A stretch of 64,000 nucleotides of DNA from an uncultured bacterium (lineage in GTDB: Bacteria; Cyanobacteriota; Vampirovibrionia; Gastranaerophilales; Gastranaerophilaceae): assembly GCA_902765215.1 (NCBI GenBank), contig CACWZA010000001.1:62001-126000 (forward strand), written 5' to 3'. The notes beneath the pieces were generated by a model. That model was not told the origin of the DNA and made no database searches. It worked only from the letters and a program-made list of their open reading frames with translations. A program made the position numbers and the translations under genes. Every line of letters starts with the position of its first letter. Position 1 is the first letter of the stretch. This document shows positions 10,201 through 19,541 of the stretch, in pieces.

Positions 10201-11069
10201 TTTAATTCGTTAAGTTCAAGGTGAGAGATTTTTTCAATATCTTCTCTGCCCATTGTAGTATTCTTAGCAACTAACAATGTCTTACCGTCTGTATCATAAA
10301 TATCTTCAGCGATTGTTCTGCCTAATAATCTGTCGATAAGAGGAACAATTACATTATCCCCGTCGACAATAGGTTTCATACTAATATAGTTTTCGCCGCC
10401 GCAATCGTGTTCTTTAATAATAACGTCCTGAGCAACGTCAACCAAACGTCTTGTCAAATAACCTGAGTCAGCTGTTTTCAACGCTGTATCTACCAACCCC
10501 TTACGAGCACCGTAAGATGAAATGATGTACTCGGTTACTGAAAGACCTTCTTTAAAGTTTGACTTAATAGGTAAGTCGATGATTTGACCTGCAGAGTCAG
10601 CCATCAAACCACGCATACCAACCAACTGTGATACCTGAGAAAGGTTACCTCTCGCACCGGAGAATGCCATCATGTATACAGGGTTAAGTCTGTCAAAGTT
10701 TTCAACAACCTGTTCTGTTAACTTCGCAGTTGTTTCAGACCAGGTATCGATAACCTTTGTATATCTTTCAACTTCTGTGATTTCACCTTTTAAATAACGG
10801 TTTGTTGACTTTTCAATTTCTGCTTCTGCTGAATCCAACAATTCCTTCTTAGTTTCAGGAACTGAAAGGTCAGAAATAGAAATCGTTACACCGGAACGGG
10901 TTGCATATTTATAACCCAAGTTCTTTAAGGTATTAGCCAATTCACCTGTTTTTGCCCCTCCGTATTCAAGATACATTTGAGAAAGCAATTTTCTGATAGC
11001 ACCCTTATCCATTAACTTGTTAATGAATTTAGGTGTTTTTGTTTTTGTTCGTGAATATGTATTTCCCAT
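7209..11069 (-). CDS. rpoC2: RNA polymerase subunit beta'' (RpoC2)
   Basis: This is the C-terminal part of beta' as a separate 1286-residue subunit, as in cyanobacteria and plastids. The N-terminus ([20 protein letters not shown]) begins just where RpoC1 stops. A cysteine set (CGGENY, then [16 protein letters not shown]) forms the second zinc site. The trigger-loop start ([22 protein letters not shown]) is near residue 350. It is followed by several hundred residues of repeated barrel-like insertion, then the loop resumes at [20 protein letters not shown]. The insertion corresponds to the cyanobacterial SI3. AAGGAAAATATAAA precedes the ATG. The gap from rpoC1 is 66 bases with no terminator, so the three genes are probably one operon. 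Confidence 0.96.
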   Translation of the reverse strand: [1286 protein letters not shown]

Positions 11070-11135
11070 TTTATATTTTCCTTATAATTATTATTTCTAT
11101 TACCTGCGGATAAGAGTCTTAACTCTGTCCGCCCC

Positions 11136-12845
11136 CTATACTAACGCTTCTCTAACTGCTTCGTTAAAGATAATTCTACCCGGAGTAGTTTCTATTCTTT
11201 CACCGTTTTCATCACGAACAATAATCTTATCGTGAAGTTCAAGCACTCCGCTATCTAATGCAGAAAGTGCATCGGTGTAACTATAGTAATTACCCTTAGG
11301 TTCCATATCAGGTTTTTCGATAATAGTCAGGTAATACATACCCAATACCATATCCTGAGATGGAGTGATGATAGGTTTACCGTTAGCCGGAGCAAGAATA
11401 TTGTTAGTAGCTAACATTAACATTCTTGCTTCAGTTTGAGCCTCAATAGAAAGAGGAACGTGAACAGCCATTTGGTCACCGTCAAAGTCAGCGTTGAACG
11501 CTGTACAAGCCAACGGGTGAAGTTGAATAGCTCTACCTTCAACCAATTTTGGTTCAAATGCCTGAATACCAAGTCTGTGAAGCGTCGGAGCACGGTTCAA
11601 CATTACAGGGTGTCCGTCAATTACTTCTTCTAAGATATCCCAAACTTTAGGGTCTGATCTTTCAATTTTCTTTTTCGCAGATTTAATGTTTTGAACATAA
11701 CCACGTTCTATCAATTTATTTACAACAAACGGCTTGAACAATTCGATTGCCATTTCCTTAGGTAAACCGCATTGGTTCAGTTTCAGCTGAGGACCAACAA
11801 CGATTACAGAACGGCCTGAATAGTCAACACGCTTACCTAACAAGTTTTGACGGAAACGACCTTGTTTACCTTCAATAATGTTAGATAATGATTTCAATGC
11901 TCTGTTGTTAGGGCCAACAACGGTTCTTCCACGACGACCGTTATCAATCAAAGCATCAACCGCTTCTTGTAACATACGCTTTTCGTTTCTTACGATGATT
12001 TCAGGTGCACCCATTTCCAACAATCTTTGTAAACGGTTGTTTCTGTTGATAACACGTCTGTACAAGTCGTTTAAGTCTGATGTTGCGAAACGTCCGCCGT
12101 CTAACTGAACCATTGGTCTCAAATCAGGCGGAGTAACAGGAAGTACATCCATAATCATCCAAGTCGGATCTGTTTCTGAAGAAATTAAAGAATCTAATAA
12201 TCTCAATCTCTTGATTAATTTAGATTTCTTTTGAACAGAAGTAACACCTGCTTCTAACTCACCTCTGATTTCATCAGCAAGTTTAACGATATCAAGTTCA
12301 GCAAGCAATTCTTTGATTGCTTCTGCACCGATACCAACCTTGAGAGTTGATTCTTCGTGTTCTTCCATATAATCTTCATATTCTTCTTCCGTTAACAATT
12401 GGAACTTCTTAAATTCACTGTCACCCTGATCCATAACTATATAGTTATTGAAGTAGATAACCTGTTCCAAATCTTTCAAAGTTACGTCAAGAAGTAAACC
12501 TAAATAAGAAGGAATACCCTTTAAGAACCAAATGTGAGAAACAGGAGCAGCCAGTTTAATATGGCCCATTCTGTGACGTCTTACTTTTGAATCCGTAACT
12601 TCTACACCGCATCGTTCACAAATAATACCTTTGTGACGAACTCTTTTATACTTACCGCAGAAACATTCCCAATCCTTGGTTGGCCCAAAGATTCTTTCAC
12701 AGAACAAACCGTCGCGTTCAGGCTTTAAGGTTCTGTAGTTGATTGTTTCCGGCTTAGTAACTTCACCGTAAGACCATTTTAAAATTCTTTCAGGTGAAGC
12801 AATGCTTATTCTTATATAATCAAAATAATCAATACTTGTAGCCAA
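11136..12845 (-). CDS. rpoC1: RNA polymerase subunit gamma (RpoC1)
   Basis: N-terminal half of beta', 569 residues, somewhat shorter than the roughly 620 usual in cyanobacteria. It carries the first zinc-binding cysteines ([20 protein letters not shown], near residues 60-80), the [21 protein letters not shown] segment and the catalytic NADFDGD magnesium-binding motif (about residue 470). It ends after [13 protein letters not shown], the normal cyanobacterial split point. The start is TTG at 12845: AGGAGA lies 8 bases upstream and the protein begins [18 protein letters not shown], as expected. It lies between rpoB and rpoC2 on the same strand. Confidence 0.96.
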   Translation of the reverse strand: MATSIDYFDYIRISIASPERILKWSYGEVTKPETINYRTLKPERDGLFCERIFGPTKDWECFCGKYKRVRHKGIICERCGVEVTDSKVRRHRMGHIKLAAPVSHIWFLKGIPSYLGLLLDVTLKDLEQVIYFNNYIVMDQGDSEFKKFQLLTEEEYEDYMEEHEESTLKVGIGAEAIKELLAELDIVKLADEIRGELEAGVTSVQKKSKLIKRLRLLDSLISSETDPTWMIMDVLPVTPPDLRPMVQLDGGRFATSDLNDLYRRVINRNNRLQRLLEMGAPEIIVRNEKRMLQEAVDALIDNGRRGRTVVGPNNRALKSLSNIIEGKQGRFRQNLLGKRVDYSGRSVIVVGPQLKLNQCGLPKEMAIELFKPFVVNKLIERGYVQNIKSAKKKIERSDPKVWDILEEVIDGHPVMLNRAPTLHRLGIQAFEPKLVEGRAIQLHPLACTAFNADFDGDQMAVHVPLSIEAQTEARMLMLATNNILAPANGKPIITPSQDMVLGMYYLTIIEKPDMEPKGNYYSYTDALSALDSGVLELHDKIIVRDENGERIETTPGRIIFNEAVREALV

Positions 12846-12928
12846 TTTTATATTCTCCTATAATTTTCTTTTGCTTTACGATATTACCTATACATAAGGT
12901 TCATTGGGAGTATATTTACCCCCAACCC

Positions 12929-15900
12929 CTACATATCTCCTGATGACATTGAAGTATCAAAGAAATTGATATTCAACAACTCTGAATCCATGTCAGAAAG
13001 TACTCTCTTAGGAGCAGCCTTTCTTAAATCATCCATATCAGTCATTAAATCAACTTCAACGCCGTCTTTCTTAGCAACGGTAATATCCAAACCTATACTT
13101 TGCAATTCTCTTACAAGAACCTTAAATGATTCAGGAATACCAGGTCTAGGGATGTTATCACCCTTAACGATTGATTCGTATGCGTGGTTTCTTCCGTTCA
13201 CATCATCGGATTTAATTGTAAGCATTTCCTGCAATGTATAAGCAGCACCGTAAGCTTCCAGTGCCCAAACTTCCATTTCACCGAATCTTTGACCACCGAA
13301 TTGAGCCTTACCGCCTAAAGGTTGTTGTGTAACTAATGAGTAAGGACCTGTAGATCTTGCGTGAATCTTATCATCAACAAGGTGGACAAGTTTCAGGATG
13401 TATGAAAGACCAACTGCAACCGGTCTGTCAAATCTTTCACCTGTTCTACCGTCGATCAGGTAAACCTTACCGTCTTCTCTAACCCAATCACAACCTGATT
13501 CTTTGATACCTCTGAGAAGTTCTTCTCTGGTAACTCTTTCAGATGTGTTAGCACCGTATCTTTCGTCGAATGAAGGTGCTTCATAGTGTTCACCTGTCAG
13601 GTATGCAGCCAAACCTAACAAACATTCGTAAGTTTGACCAACGTTCATACGAGAAGGTACACCCAGTGGATTAAGAACTATATCAACAGGAGTTCCGTCA
13701 GGTAAGAATGGCATATCTTCCTTAGGAAGAATTCTTGATACGATACCTTTGTTACCGTGACGACCTGATAATTTATCACCTACAGATACCTTACGACGTT
13801 GTGCAATGTATACTCTGATAACAGTATTTGCACCAGGAGGTAATTCATCACCTTTTTCTCTGTCAAATACCTTAACATCGAGTACACGGCCGCCTTCACC
13901 GTGAGGTACACGAAGTGAGTTATCTTTAACATCTCTTGCTTTTTCAGCAAAGATTGCTCTTAACAATTTTTCTTCAGGCGGGTGTTCGGTTTCACCTTTA
14001 GGAGTAACCTTACCTACCAATATATCATCTGCATAGACACGAGCACCGATACGAACAATACCTCTTTCATCCAAGTGTCTGAGAGCATCTTCAGATACAT
14101 TTGGAATTTCACGGGTAATTTCTTCAGGCCCGATTTTTGTTTGTCTTGCGTCAATTTCTAATTTTTCAATGTGTAATGAAGTGAAGATATCGTCGTGAAC
14201 GCATCTTTCAGAAAGCAGGATAGCATCTTCGAAGTTATACCCTTCCCAAGGCATATAAGCAACCAAGATATTTTTACCTAACGATAACTCACCGCAGCTT
14301 GTTGAAGCACCGTCCGCAATAACATCACCAACCTGAACCTTATCGCCTTCATTAACGATAGGTCTTTGGTTAATACAAGTATCTTGGTTAGAGCGAACAT
14401 ACTTCATTAAAGTATATAAGTGAGCCTTGCCTTCTACGTCACGAATAACAATTTCTTCACCAACAACTCTTTCAACCGTACCATCAACATCAGATACAAC
14501 AACCATACCTGAGTCTTTAGCGGCACGAGCCTCTAAACCTGTACCAACAACAGGTCTTTCCGTAATCAATAACGGAACTGCCTGACGTTGCATGTTTGAA
14601 CCCATCAGTGCACGGTTAGCATCATCGTGTTCAATGAATGGGATAACCGATGTCGCAATAGAGATAATCTGAATCGGACATACACCAACATAGTCAACTT
14701 TTGAAGAATCGGTCATGATAAATTCCGATCTGTAACGAGCAGGAACCATATCTCTCTTAAATGAACCGTCTTCATTCAACTCAACGTCAGCAGGAGCACA
14801 ACGGAAGTTTTCGTCTTCGTCTGCTGTCATATAAACAACTTCATCAGTAACCTTGCCATCTTTAACAACAAAGAATGGAGATTCAATGAAGCCATAATCA
14901 TTAACTCTTGCGTGAGTAGCCAATGAACCAATCAAACCTGCGTTAGGTCCTTCCGGTGTTTCAACAGGACAGATACGTCCGTAGTGAGAAGGGTGGATGT
15001 CACGTACAGCAGATCCTGCTCTTTCTCTTTGTAAACCGCCGGGTCCAAGAGCTGAAATACGTCTTTTGTGAGTAATTTCAGCTAATGGGTTAGTTTGGTC
15101 CATGAACTGTGATAACTGTGATGAACCGAAGAATTCTCTAAGCGCTGCAACAAGAGGCTTAGTATTCAACAAGTTCAACGGAGTAAGTGTTTCAGAATCC
15201 TGAAGTGTCATTCTTTCTTTAACAATTCTTTCAATTCTTGAAAGACCTACTCTGAATTGGTTTTGAAGAAGTTCGCCAACTGAGCGGATTCTTCTGTTAC
15301 CCAAGTGATCGATATCATCCAATGTACCTTCATCATAAGTTAAGTTGATAAGGTATTCGATTGAAGCAATGATATCTTCTCTTGTCAACGTTCTAACGTG
15401 GTTAGGAACGTTTAAGTTTAGTTTCTTATTTAATTTGTAACGACCAACACGACCGATATCATATTTTTTAGCATCAAAAAATCTTGATTCTAGAATCTGA
15501 CGTCCGCCTTGAGGTGATGCAGGATCACCGGGTCTTAACTTCTTGTACAATTCGATTAAAGCATCGTCTGTAGTTTCAGTAGTATCTTTATCCAAAGTTT
15601 TCTTCAAGAAATCAAAGTGAGTGAATAAAGATTCCATTTCCGCAACTGTGATACCCATCGCTTTAAGAACTGTTGTAGCCAAGATTTTTCTGTTCTTATC
15701 TATCTTCATATAGATTAAATCGTTAGCATCAGTTTCAATCTTCAACCATGCCCCTCTGTTAGGAATCATAGTTGCGTTGTATAAACGTTTACCGGTAGGT
15801 GAAACTTCTCTCTTGAAGTAAACACCAGGTGAACGAACGATTTGTGAAACGATTACACGTTCTGCACCGTTAACGATGAATGTACCCTTATCAGTCATTG

Positions 15901-16246
15901 TAGGGATATCACCGATATAAACTTCCTGTTCTTTAATTTCACCGCTGTCACGGTTAACTAAACGAACCATTACACGAAGTTGTTTAGCATAAGTTGCGTC
16001 GTGAATACGAGCTTCTTCAATCGTATACTTTGCGTTATCGAAAGTATAGTTAGGTAAGAAGTGCAACTCTAAACGACCTGTGTAGTCTTTTACAGGTGAA
16101 AAGGCAAGTAATTCTTCCTTTAAACCCTCTTTCAAAAACCATTCAAAAGACTTCTTTTGAATATCAATTAGGTCAGGGAGATAATCCAAACGAGTGGCAG
16201 GTATGCCCATTGGAGTTACCCTTTTTGCATATTTTGTTGTCGACAT
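12929..16246 (-). CDS. rpoB: RNA polymerase subunit beta (RpoB)
   Basis: The 1105-residue beta subunit forms the catalytic pincer opposite beta'. Landmarks include [20 protein letters not shown] with [10 protein letters not shown] (rifampicin region), [14 protein letters not shown], the [20 protein letters not shown] region, and near the C-terminus [31 protein letters not shown] precedes ATG 16246. Upstream there is no rplJ or rplL; instead a 373-base gap holds a promoter and hairpin leader, so rpoB heads its own operon here. Tail residues [15 protein letters not shown] lie beyond the conserved core. Confidence 0.98.
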   Translation of the reverse strand: MSTTKYAKRVTPMGIPATRLDYLPDLIDIQKKSFEWFLKEGLKEELLAFSPVKDYTGRLELHFLPNYTFDNAKYTIEEARIHDATYAKQLRVMVRLVNRDSGEIKEQEVYIGDIPTMTDKGTFIVNGAERVIVSQIVRSPGVYFKREVSPTGKRLYNATMIPNRGAWLKIETDANDLIYMKIDKNRKILATTVLKAMGITVAEMESLFTHFDFLKKTLDKDTTETTDDALIELYKKLRPGDPASPQGGRQILESRFFDAKKYDIGRVGRYKLNKKLNLNVPNHVRTLTREDIIASIEYLINLTYDEGTLDDIDHLGNRRIRSVGELLQNQFRVGLSRIERIVKERMTLQDSETLTPLNLLNTKPLVAALREFFGSSQLSQFMDQTNPLAEITHKRRISALGPGGLQRERAGSAVRDIHPSHYGRICPVETPEGPNAGLIGSLATHARVNDYGFIESPFFVVKDGKVTDEVVYMTADEDENFRCAPADVELNEDGSFKRDMVPARYRSEFIMTDSSKVDYVGVCPIQIISIATSVIPFIEHDDANRALMGSNMQRQAVPLLITERPVVGTGLEARAAKDSGMVVVSDVDGTVERVVGEEIVIRDVEGKAHLYTLMKYVRSNQDTCINQRPIVNEGDKVQVGDVIADGASTSCGELSLGKNILVAYMPWEGYNFEDAILLSERCVHDDIFTSLHIEKLEIDARQTKIGPEEITREIPNVSEDALRHLDERGIVRIGARVYADDILVGKVTPKGETEHPPEEKLLRAIFAEKARDVKDNSLRVPHGEGGRVLDVKVFDREKGDELPPGANTVIRVYIAQRRKVSVGDKLSGRHGNKGIVSRILPKEDMPFLPDGTPVDIVLNPLGVPSRMNVGQTYECLLGLAAYLTGEHYEAPSFDERYGANTSERVTREELLRGIKESGCDWVREDGKVYLIDGRTGERFDRPVAVGLSYILKLVHLVDDKIHARSTGPYSLVTQQPLGGKAQFGGQRFGEMEVWALEAYGAAYTLQEMLTIKSDDVNGRNHAYESIVKGDNIPRPGIPESFKVLVRELQSIGLDITVAKKDGVEVDLMTDMDDLRKAAPKRVLSDMDSELLNINFFDTSMSSGDM

Positions 16247-16300
16247 TAATTTACCTCGTCTATTCTATTGTGTGTACGTACTAATTTAAATAACAGGTCA

Positions 16301-16343
16301 ATATAGTTTGTTTCGCTTTATGCCCTTAGCCTCTAAACTATAT
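16301..16343 (-). promoter_or_regulatory. Structured leader of the rpoB operon
   Basis: ATATAGTTT (16301-16309) and AAACTATAT (16335-16343) are perfect 9-base arms within the untranslated leader, about 55 bases before the rpoB start. A second, weaker palindrome (GGAAT...ATTCC, near 16354-16369) lies between it and the promoter. The leader is therefore long and structured, compatible with attenuation or feedback control, which I infer only from the fold. Confidence 0.45.
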
Positions 16344-16392
16344 TTTCCGAAATGGAATGCTAAAATTCCATAATATTGAGCATGCTTATATT

Positions 16393-16420
16393 ATCGTAAC
16401 ACTTCAATACACAACGTCAA
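16393..16420 (-). promoter_or_regulatory. Predicted rpoB promoter
   Basis: On the minus strand TTGACG (16415-16420), a 16-base spacer and TACGAT (16393-16398) precede the rpoB leader of about 140 bases. The rest of the gap 16421-16569 is AT-rich with no other recognised feature. Confidence 0.5.
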
Positions 16421-16569
16421 GCAGAACAAACGTAAAAAATACAATTTATTAATAAAAGTTAATAAATGTAAGTTCGGCTTTAATTTCCTATTCAGTTGTA
16501 CCTACATAATACACTTTTTTTTGAAAATTGCAAGAGGGAAAATATTTTTTGCTGTTTTTTTTAGCAATA

Positions 16570-16607
16570 AAAAGCGGGCTATGACACAATCACAGCCCGC
16601 TTTTTTA
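16570..16607 (-). terminator. Terminator downstream of the exported-protein genes
   Basis: AAAAGCGGGCT and AGCCCGCTTTT form a hairpin with A and T flanks, directly after the 16620-17384 gene on the minus strand; it could also block plus-strand read-through. Confidence 0.85.
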
Positions 16608-16619
16608 TTTTATTTCATA

Positions 16620-17384
16620 TTAATGTTTTTTGAATAAATTTTCAAATGCGTAAGTAATTTTTGCCATAACTGAAGTTGAATGGTCAAAAGTTGAATGGTT
16701 AACATCTAAGCCTGCTCTGATGCCTGAGTCTAAATTAGCATCAACGCTAAGACCTAAGTTTGCTGACATTTTTGCGTTTGAACGATCTACCATTCTGCCG
16801 TCATCGATTACTCGAGCAACTTCAGATCTTGGAACACTTGCAGTGCTGCCAAAATCTGCTAAGAATCCCCAACCGCCTTCTGCGTGAGGAGTGATGTTTA
16901 CATCACCAACTTTTAAAGTTGGTGCAACATAAGCACCTATAAAACCTTTTGTTCTGTTCAATGATACTTCGTTTGCAAATTCTTCTGATGCTGAATTTAC
17001 TTCGCAATTTAAGATAACACCTTCTGTAGCAGAAGAACCGTTATGTTGATATCTTGCGACACCACCGAAATCTACATAACCTGCTTTTCCTTTAACAACC
17101 GGCATGCCGACAAATGCTTTAAATTCCTGGTTAGATTTACCAACCATTGCATCAAATTCTGCAACTGCTTTATCGTTTCTTGAACCTATTTCTGCAATAA
17201 TTTTCGGTTCATAATGCATTTGGTCAAAGTATGCTGTACGACCATAACCTAAACCTAATCTTGCTTTATATTCAAGCGGTGCTTTTGCTGTTTCTTTTAC
17301 TACATTTTGTGCAGTTGATTTCATTGGGGCAATTGCCATTGGGAGTGCAACAGCCATAGTTTTTAAACCTGTTCTTAAATTCAT
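16620..17384 (-). CDS. Exported protein, outer-membrane-barrel-like, paralogue 1
   Basis: The 254-residue product starts with a clear signal peptide (MNLRTGLKTMAVALPMAIAP, then MKSTAQ, an AxA-type cleavage region). The mature part alternates polar and hydrophobic residues with many glycines and aromatic residues (LGLGYGRTAYF, VDFGGVARYQHN, GFIGAYVAPTLKVG), which suggests antiparallel beta strands and an outer-membrane barrel. It is paralogous to the next gene (17492-18220): the signal peptides are nearly alike and strand patterns match. AAAGGAG precedes the ATG. A terminator follows. No specific function can be assigned. Confidence 0.7.
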   Translation of the reverse strand: MNLRTGLKTMAVALPMAIAPMKSTAQNVVKETAKAPLEYKARLGLGYGRTAYFDQMHYEPKIIAEIGSRNDKAVAEFDAMVGKSNQEFKAFVGMPVVKGKAGYVDFGGVARYQHNGSSATEGVILNCEVNSASEEFANEVSLNRTKGFIGAYVAPTLKVGDVNITPHAEGGWGFLADFGSTASVPRSEVARVIDDGRMVDRSNAKMSANLGLSVDANLDSGIRAGLDVNHSTFDHSTSVMAKITYAFENLFKKH

Positions 17385-17491
17385 TTTATTTCTCCTTTAT
17401 ATAATGTTGTTGATACTATTTGTGTAACTGTATGCCTATATAATGTACGTAAAAAATTAATTTGTTAGTTTATTAAAAATCTTAATATTTT

Positions 17492-18220
17492 TTAAAATTT
17501 GATTTTTGTTCTTATGTTAAACCCCGGAGTTTTGTGGAGTGTAGAGTAACTTGCATCTGCTCCGAAATAAGCATTTTTTGCGACATTATATTCCGCACCG
17601 AGCACGAAATTCGCTAAACCGCCAGTCTGCTCGACATCTTTTACCGAACCCGACGGAAGAACTTTTCCTTCAGCGATTTTGCCGTCATTTATGAGTGCAT
17701 ACTGACCTGCTTCAACCCGTCCGTTCAGTTCAAGTTTTTTGATTGGTTTTACATTCGCCTGAGCATAAAACCCTGTTGTTGTCATGCCGTGATAAGCATT
17801 GACATCGCCCGAAGCAACCTCACTTTTCAGGTATACAGGGGCAACATTTTTATTTTTTGAAAGATTCTGATAATTAAAATATCCGCCTAAATCCACTGAA
17901 ACATTTGGATTTTTAAACTTGAACGGATATGCTAATCTGAGGTTATAATTTTGAGATGCCAAACCCATATCAGCACCGATTTCAGCCTTCATATTATGAG
18001 CAAAAGCGGAAAGTGTCAAACCTGCTTTCGGCTCTGCTGAAGCATGGTCAAAGAACGGGTCTAAACCGGCTCCGACACTGTAAGTACTTTTTAATTTTAA
18101 TGCATCACCAACGACTGTTTTTTCTGCCGATTTGACCATTGTCTGAGCAGAACCTTTCAATGGGGTTACAGCCATCGGAAGTGCAAATGCTAATGTCTTA
18201 AGTCCTGTTTTTATGTTCAT
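17492..18220 (-). CDS. Exported protein, outer-membrane-barrel-like, paralogue 2
   Basis: The 242-residue product shares the signal peptide style of its neighbour (MNIKTGLKTLAFALPMAVTP) and the spacing of beta-strand-like segments (TYSVGAGLDPFF, VSVDLGGYFNYQN, NFVLGAEYNVAKNAYFGADA). It ends in TKIKF; a C-terminal phenylalanine after alternating residues is the usual signal for insertion by the BAM complex. GGAGTGAGG precedes the ATG. It lies 15 bases after the 18236-19444 gene, so those two are probably co-transcribed. Gene duplication is the simplest explanation for the pair. Confidence 0.7.
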   Translation of the reverse strand: MNIKTGLKTLAFALPMAVTPLKGSAQTMVKSAEKTVVGDALKLKSTYSVGAGLDPFFDHASAEPKAGLTLSAFAHNMKAEIGADMGLASQNYNLRLAYPFKFKNPNVSVDLGGYFNYQNLSKNKNVAPVYLKSEVASGDVNAYHGMTTTGFYAQANVKPIKKLELNGRVEAGQYALINDGKIAEGKVLPSGSVKDVEQTGGLANFVLGAEYNVAKNAYFGADASYSTLHKTPGFNIRTKIKF

Positions 18221-18235
18221 ATTTACCTCACTCCC

Positions 18236-19444
18236 CTAATAAATTACCGTAGATTTCTTGTTGATATTTGAAATATAACCTTTTTGAACGGCAACGTTCA
18301 GCAGGTTAGCACATGCCTGATCCTTTCTTACTCCTTCAGGCAGCAATTTTCTGCCGTTCCAGCGACCTGCAAGATATGCTTCTTTTGAAAGAATTACGGT
18401 TGATGCGTATGTTCTTAAATCGTTTAAATCTTTTTCGGTTACCTTAACAGGGATAAAACCTGCATCGGCAAAGTTCTCTTTAACTGCCTGTTCACCGCCC
18501 TGAAGCATAAATACAAATTTTGGTCTGCGAACATCATTGAATAAAATATCCTGAGCATTTTTTATTGATGCCTGTACCATAGGGCTGTCCAGATCAGGTG
18601 CTAAAGCCTTTGCGTTTTCAAGATATTTCGGATAATCTTTACCCAAAGTTGCAAGATGGATAATAGTTGCTATTGATGACTTTTCAGGCTCAAGAACATT
18701 ACTGTTGTTCCCGTCTGAAGTGATACCGTATTTATCCATCAGCGCTTTTTCTTCAGCAGTTGATTTATTTATTTTTAATCTTGTCATACCGAGTGATAAA
18801 TCGCCGTCGCCTTTTGTTATTTTTCTAGCAGTTGAAACAGCGTCACGACCTGCCTCATGCTTTTCTACGGCATCATACAGTTTGTATGACATAGCGTTAC
18901 CATACTGACTTTCTTCTTTTGAAAGTTTCAGAGCCATTATGGCATATTCGTTATATTCTTCACTTGTGATGTTCAAATCCTTCATTAAAGATTCTTTGTT
19001 ATCTTTCATTGATTTTAAGAATCTGCCTGCGTTTGTTTTTTCATTTTTTGTTGCGTTGTAAAGTTTTTCAGGGAGCGGAATTTTTGAATCAAAAACAATA
19101 CTGTCTTTTGCCATAGCAGTTGCTTTTGCTTTAACTATATTTTCCGCAACCTTTGCTTTTGCCTCAGAATGAGCAATCAATTCCGCAATAATAGAATTTG
19201 CCGTACCGACGGGGAAAGCCGCCATCATAAAGTACACAATACCTTTTGCAAGTTTTGGAATAATCTTTAATGCAGACTCTGGCAATTGGGCATTAACTAT
19301 TTGACCGTTTCGTTTTTTCTGCCAGCCTAAATCTACCATTCTGCCTTCATTTATTGCTTTTTGAGGGTTTGCCATATCTCGTGCGGCATTTCTCATATCG
19401 GTATATGTACTTTTTATGTACGGGGAAAACTTTCTTATATTCAT
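18236..19444 (-). CDS. Uncharacterised protein, possible lysozyme-like domain
   Basis: I chose ATG 19444 (MNIRKFSPYIKSTYTDMRNA) because AAGGAA lies 7 bases upstream; this gives 402 residues. A hydrophobic segment (IVYFMMAAFPVGTANSIIAE, about residues 68-88) is a likely membrane helix. Downstream, ALKLSKEESQYGN followed by GDGDLSLGMTRLKIN recalls the catalytic Glu and following Ser-Gly region of lytic transglycosylase folds, but similarity is weak. The C-terminus is rich in Lys and Asn with no clear motif. Its neighbours are exported barrel-like proteins and murJ, so an envelope role is plausible but unproved. Confidence 0.55.
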   Translation of the reverse strand: MNIRKFSPYIKSTYTDMRNAARDMANPQKAINEGRMVDLGWQKKRNGQIVNAQLPESALKIIPKLAKGIVYFMMAAFPVGTANSIIAELIAHSEAKAKVAENIVKAKATAMAKDSIVFDSKIPLPEKLYNATKNEKTNAGRFLKSMKDNKESLMKDLNITSEEYNEYAIMALKLSKEESQYGNAMSYKLYDAVEKHEAGRDAVSTARKITKGDGDLSLGMTRLKINKSTAEEKALMDKYGITSDGNNSNVLEPEKSSIATIIHLATLGKDYPKYLENAKALAPDLDSPMVQASIKNAQDILFNDVRRPKFVFMLQGGEQAVKENFADAGFIPVKVTEKDLNDLRTYASTVILSKEAYLAGRWNGRKLLPEGVRKDQACANLLNVAVQKGYISNINKKSTVIY

Positions 19445-19541
19445 ACACATTTCCTTAGGTTGATACACTTTTTCACAGAAATAAATGTGCGTAAACATGA
19501 GAATTTGCCACATTTTGAGGGTAACTACACAAAACTTAAAA

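Noticed and set aside
7405-13241. Open frames on the plus strand across rpoB-rpoC1-rpoC2
   Set aside because: They are antisense shadows of highly conserved coding genes, lacking ribosome binding sites and family motifs.
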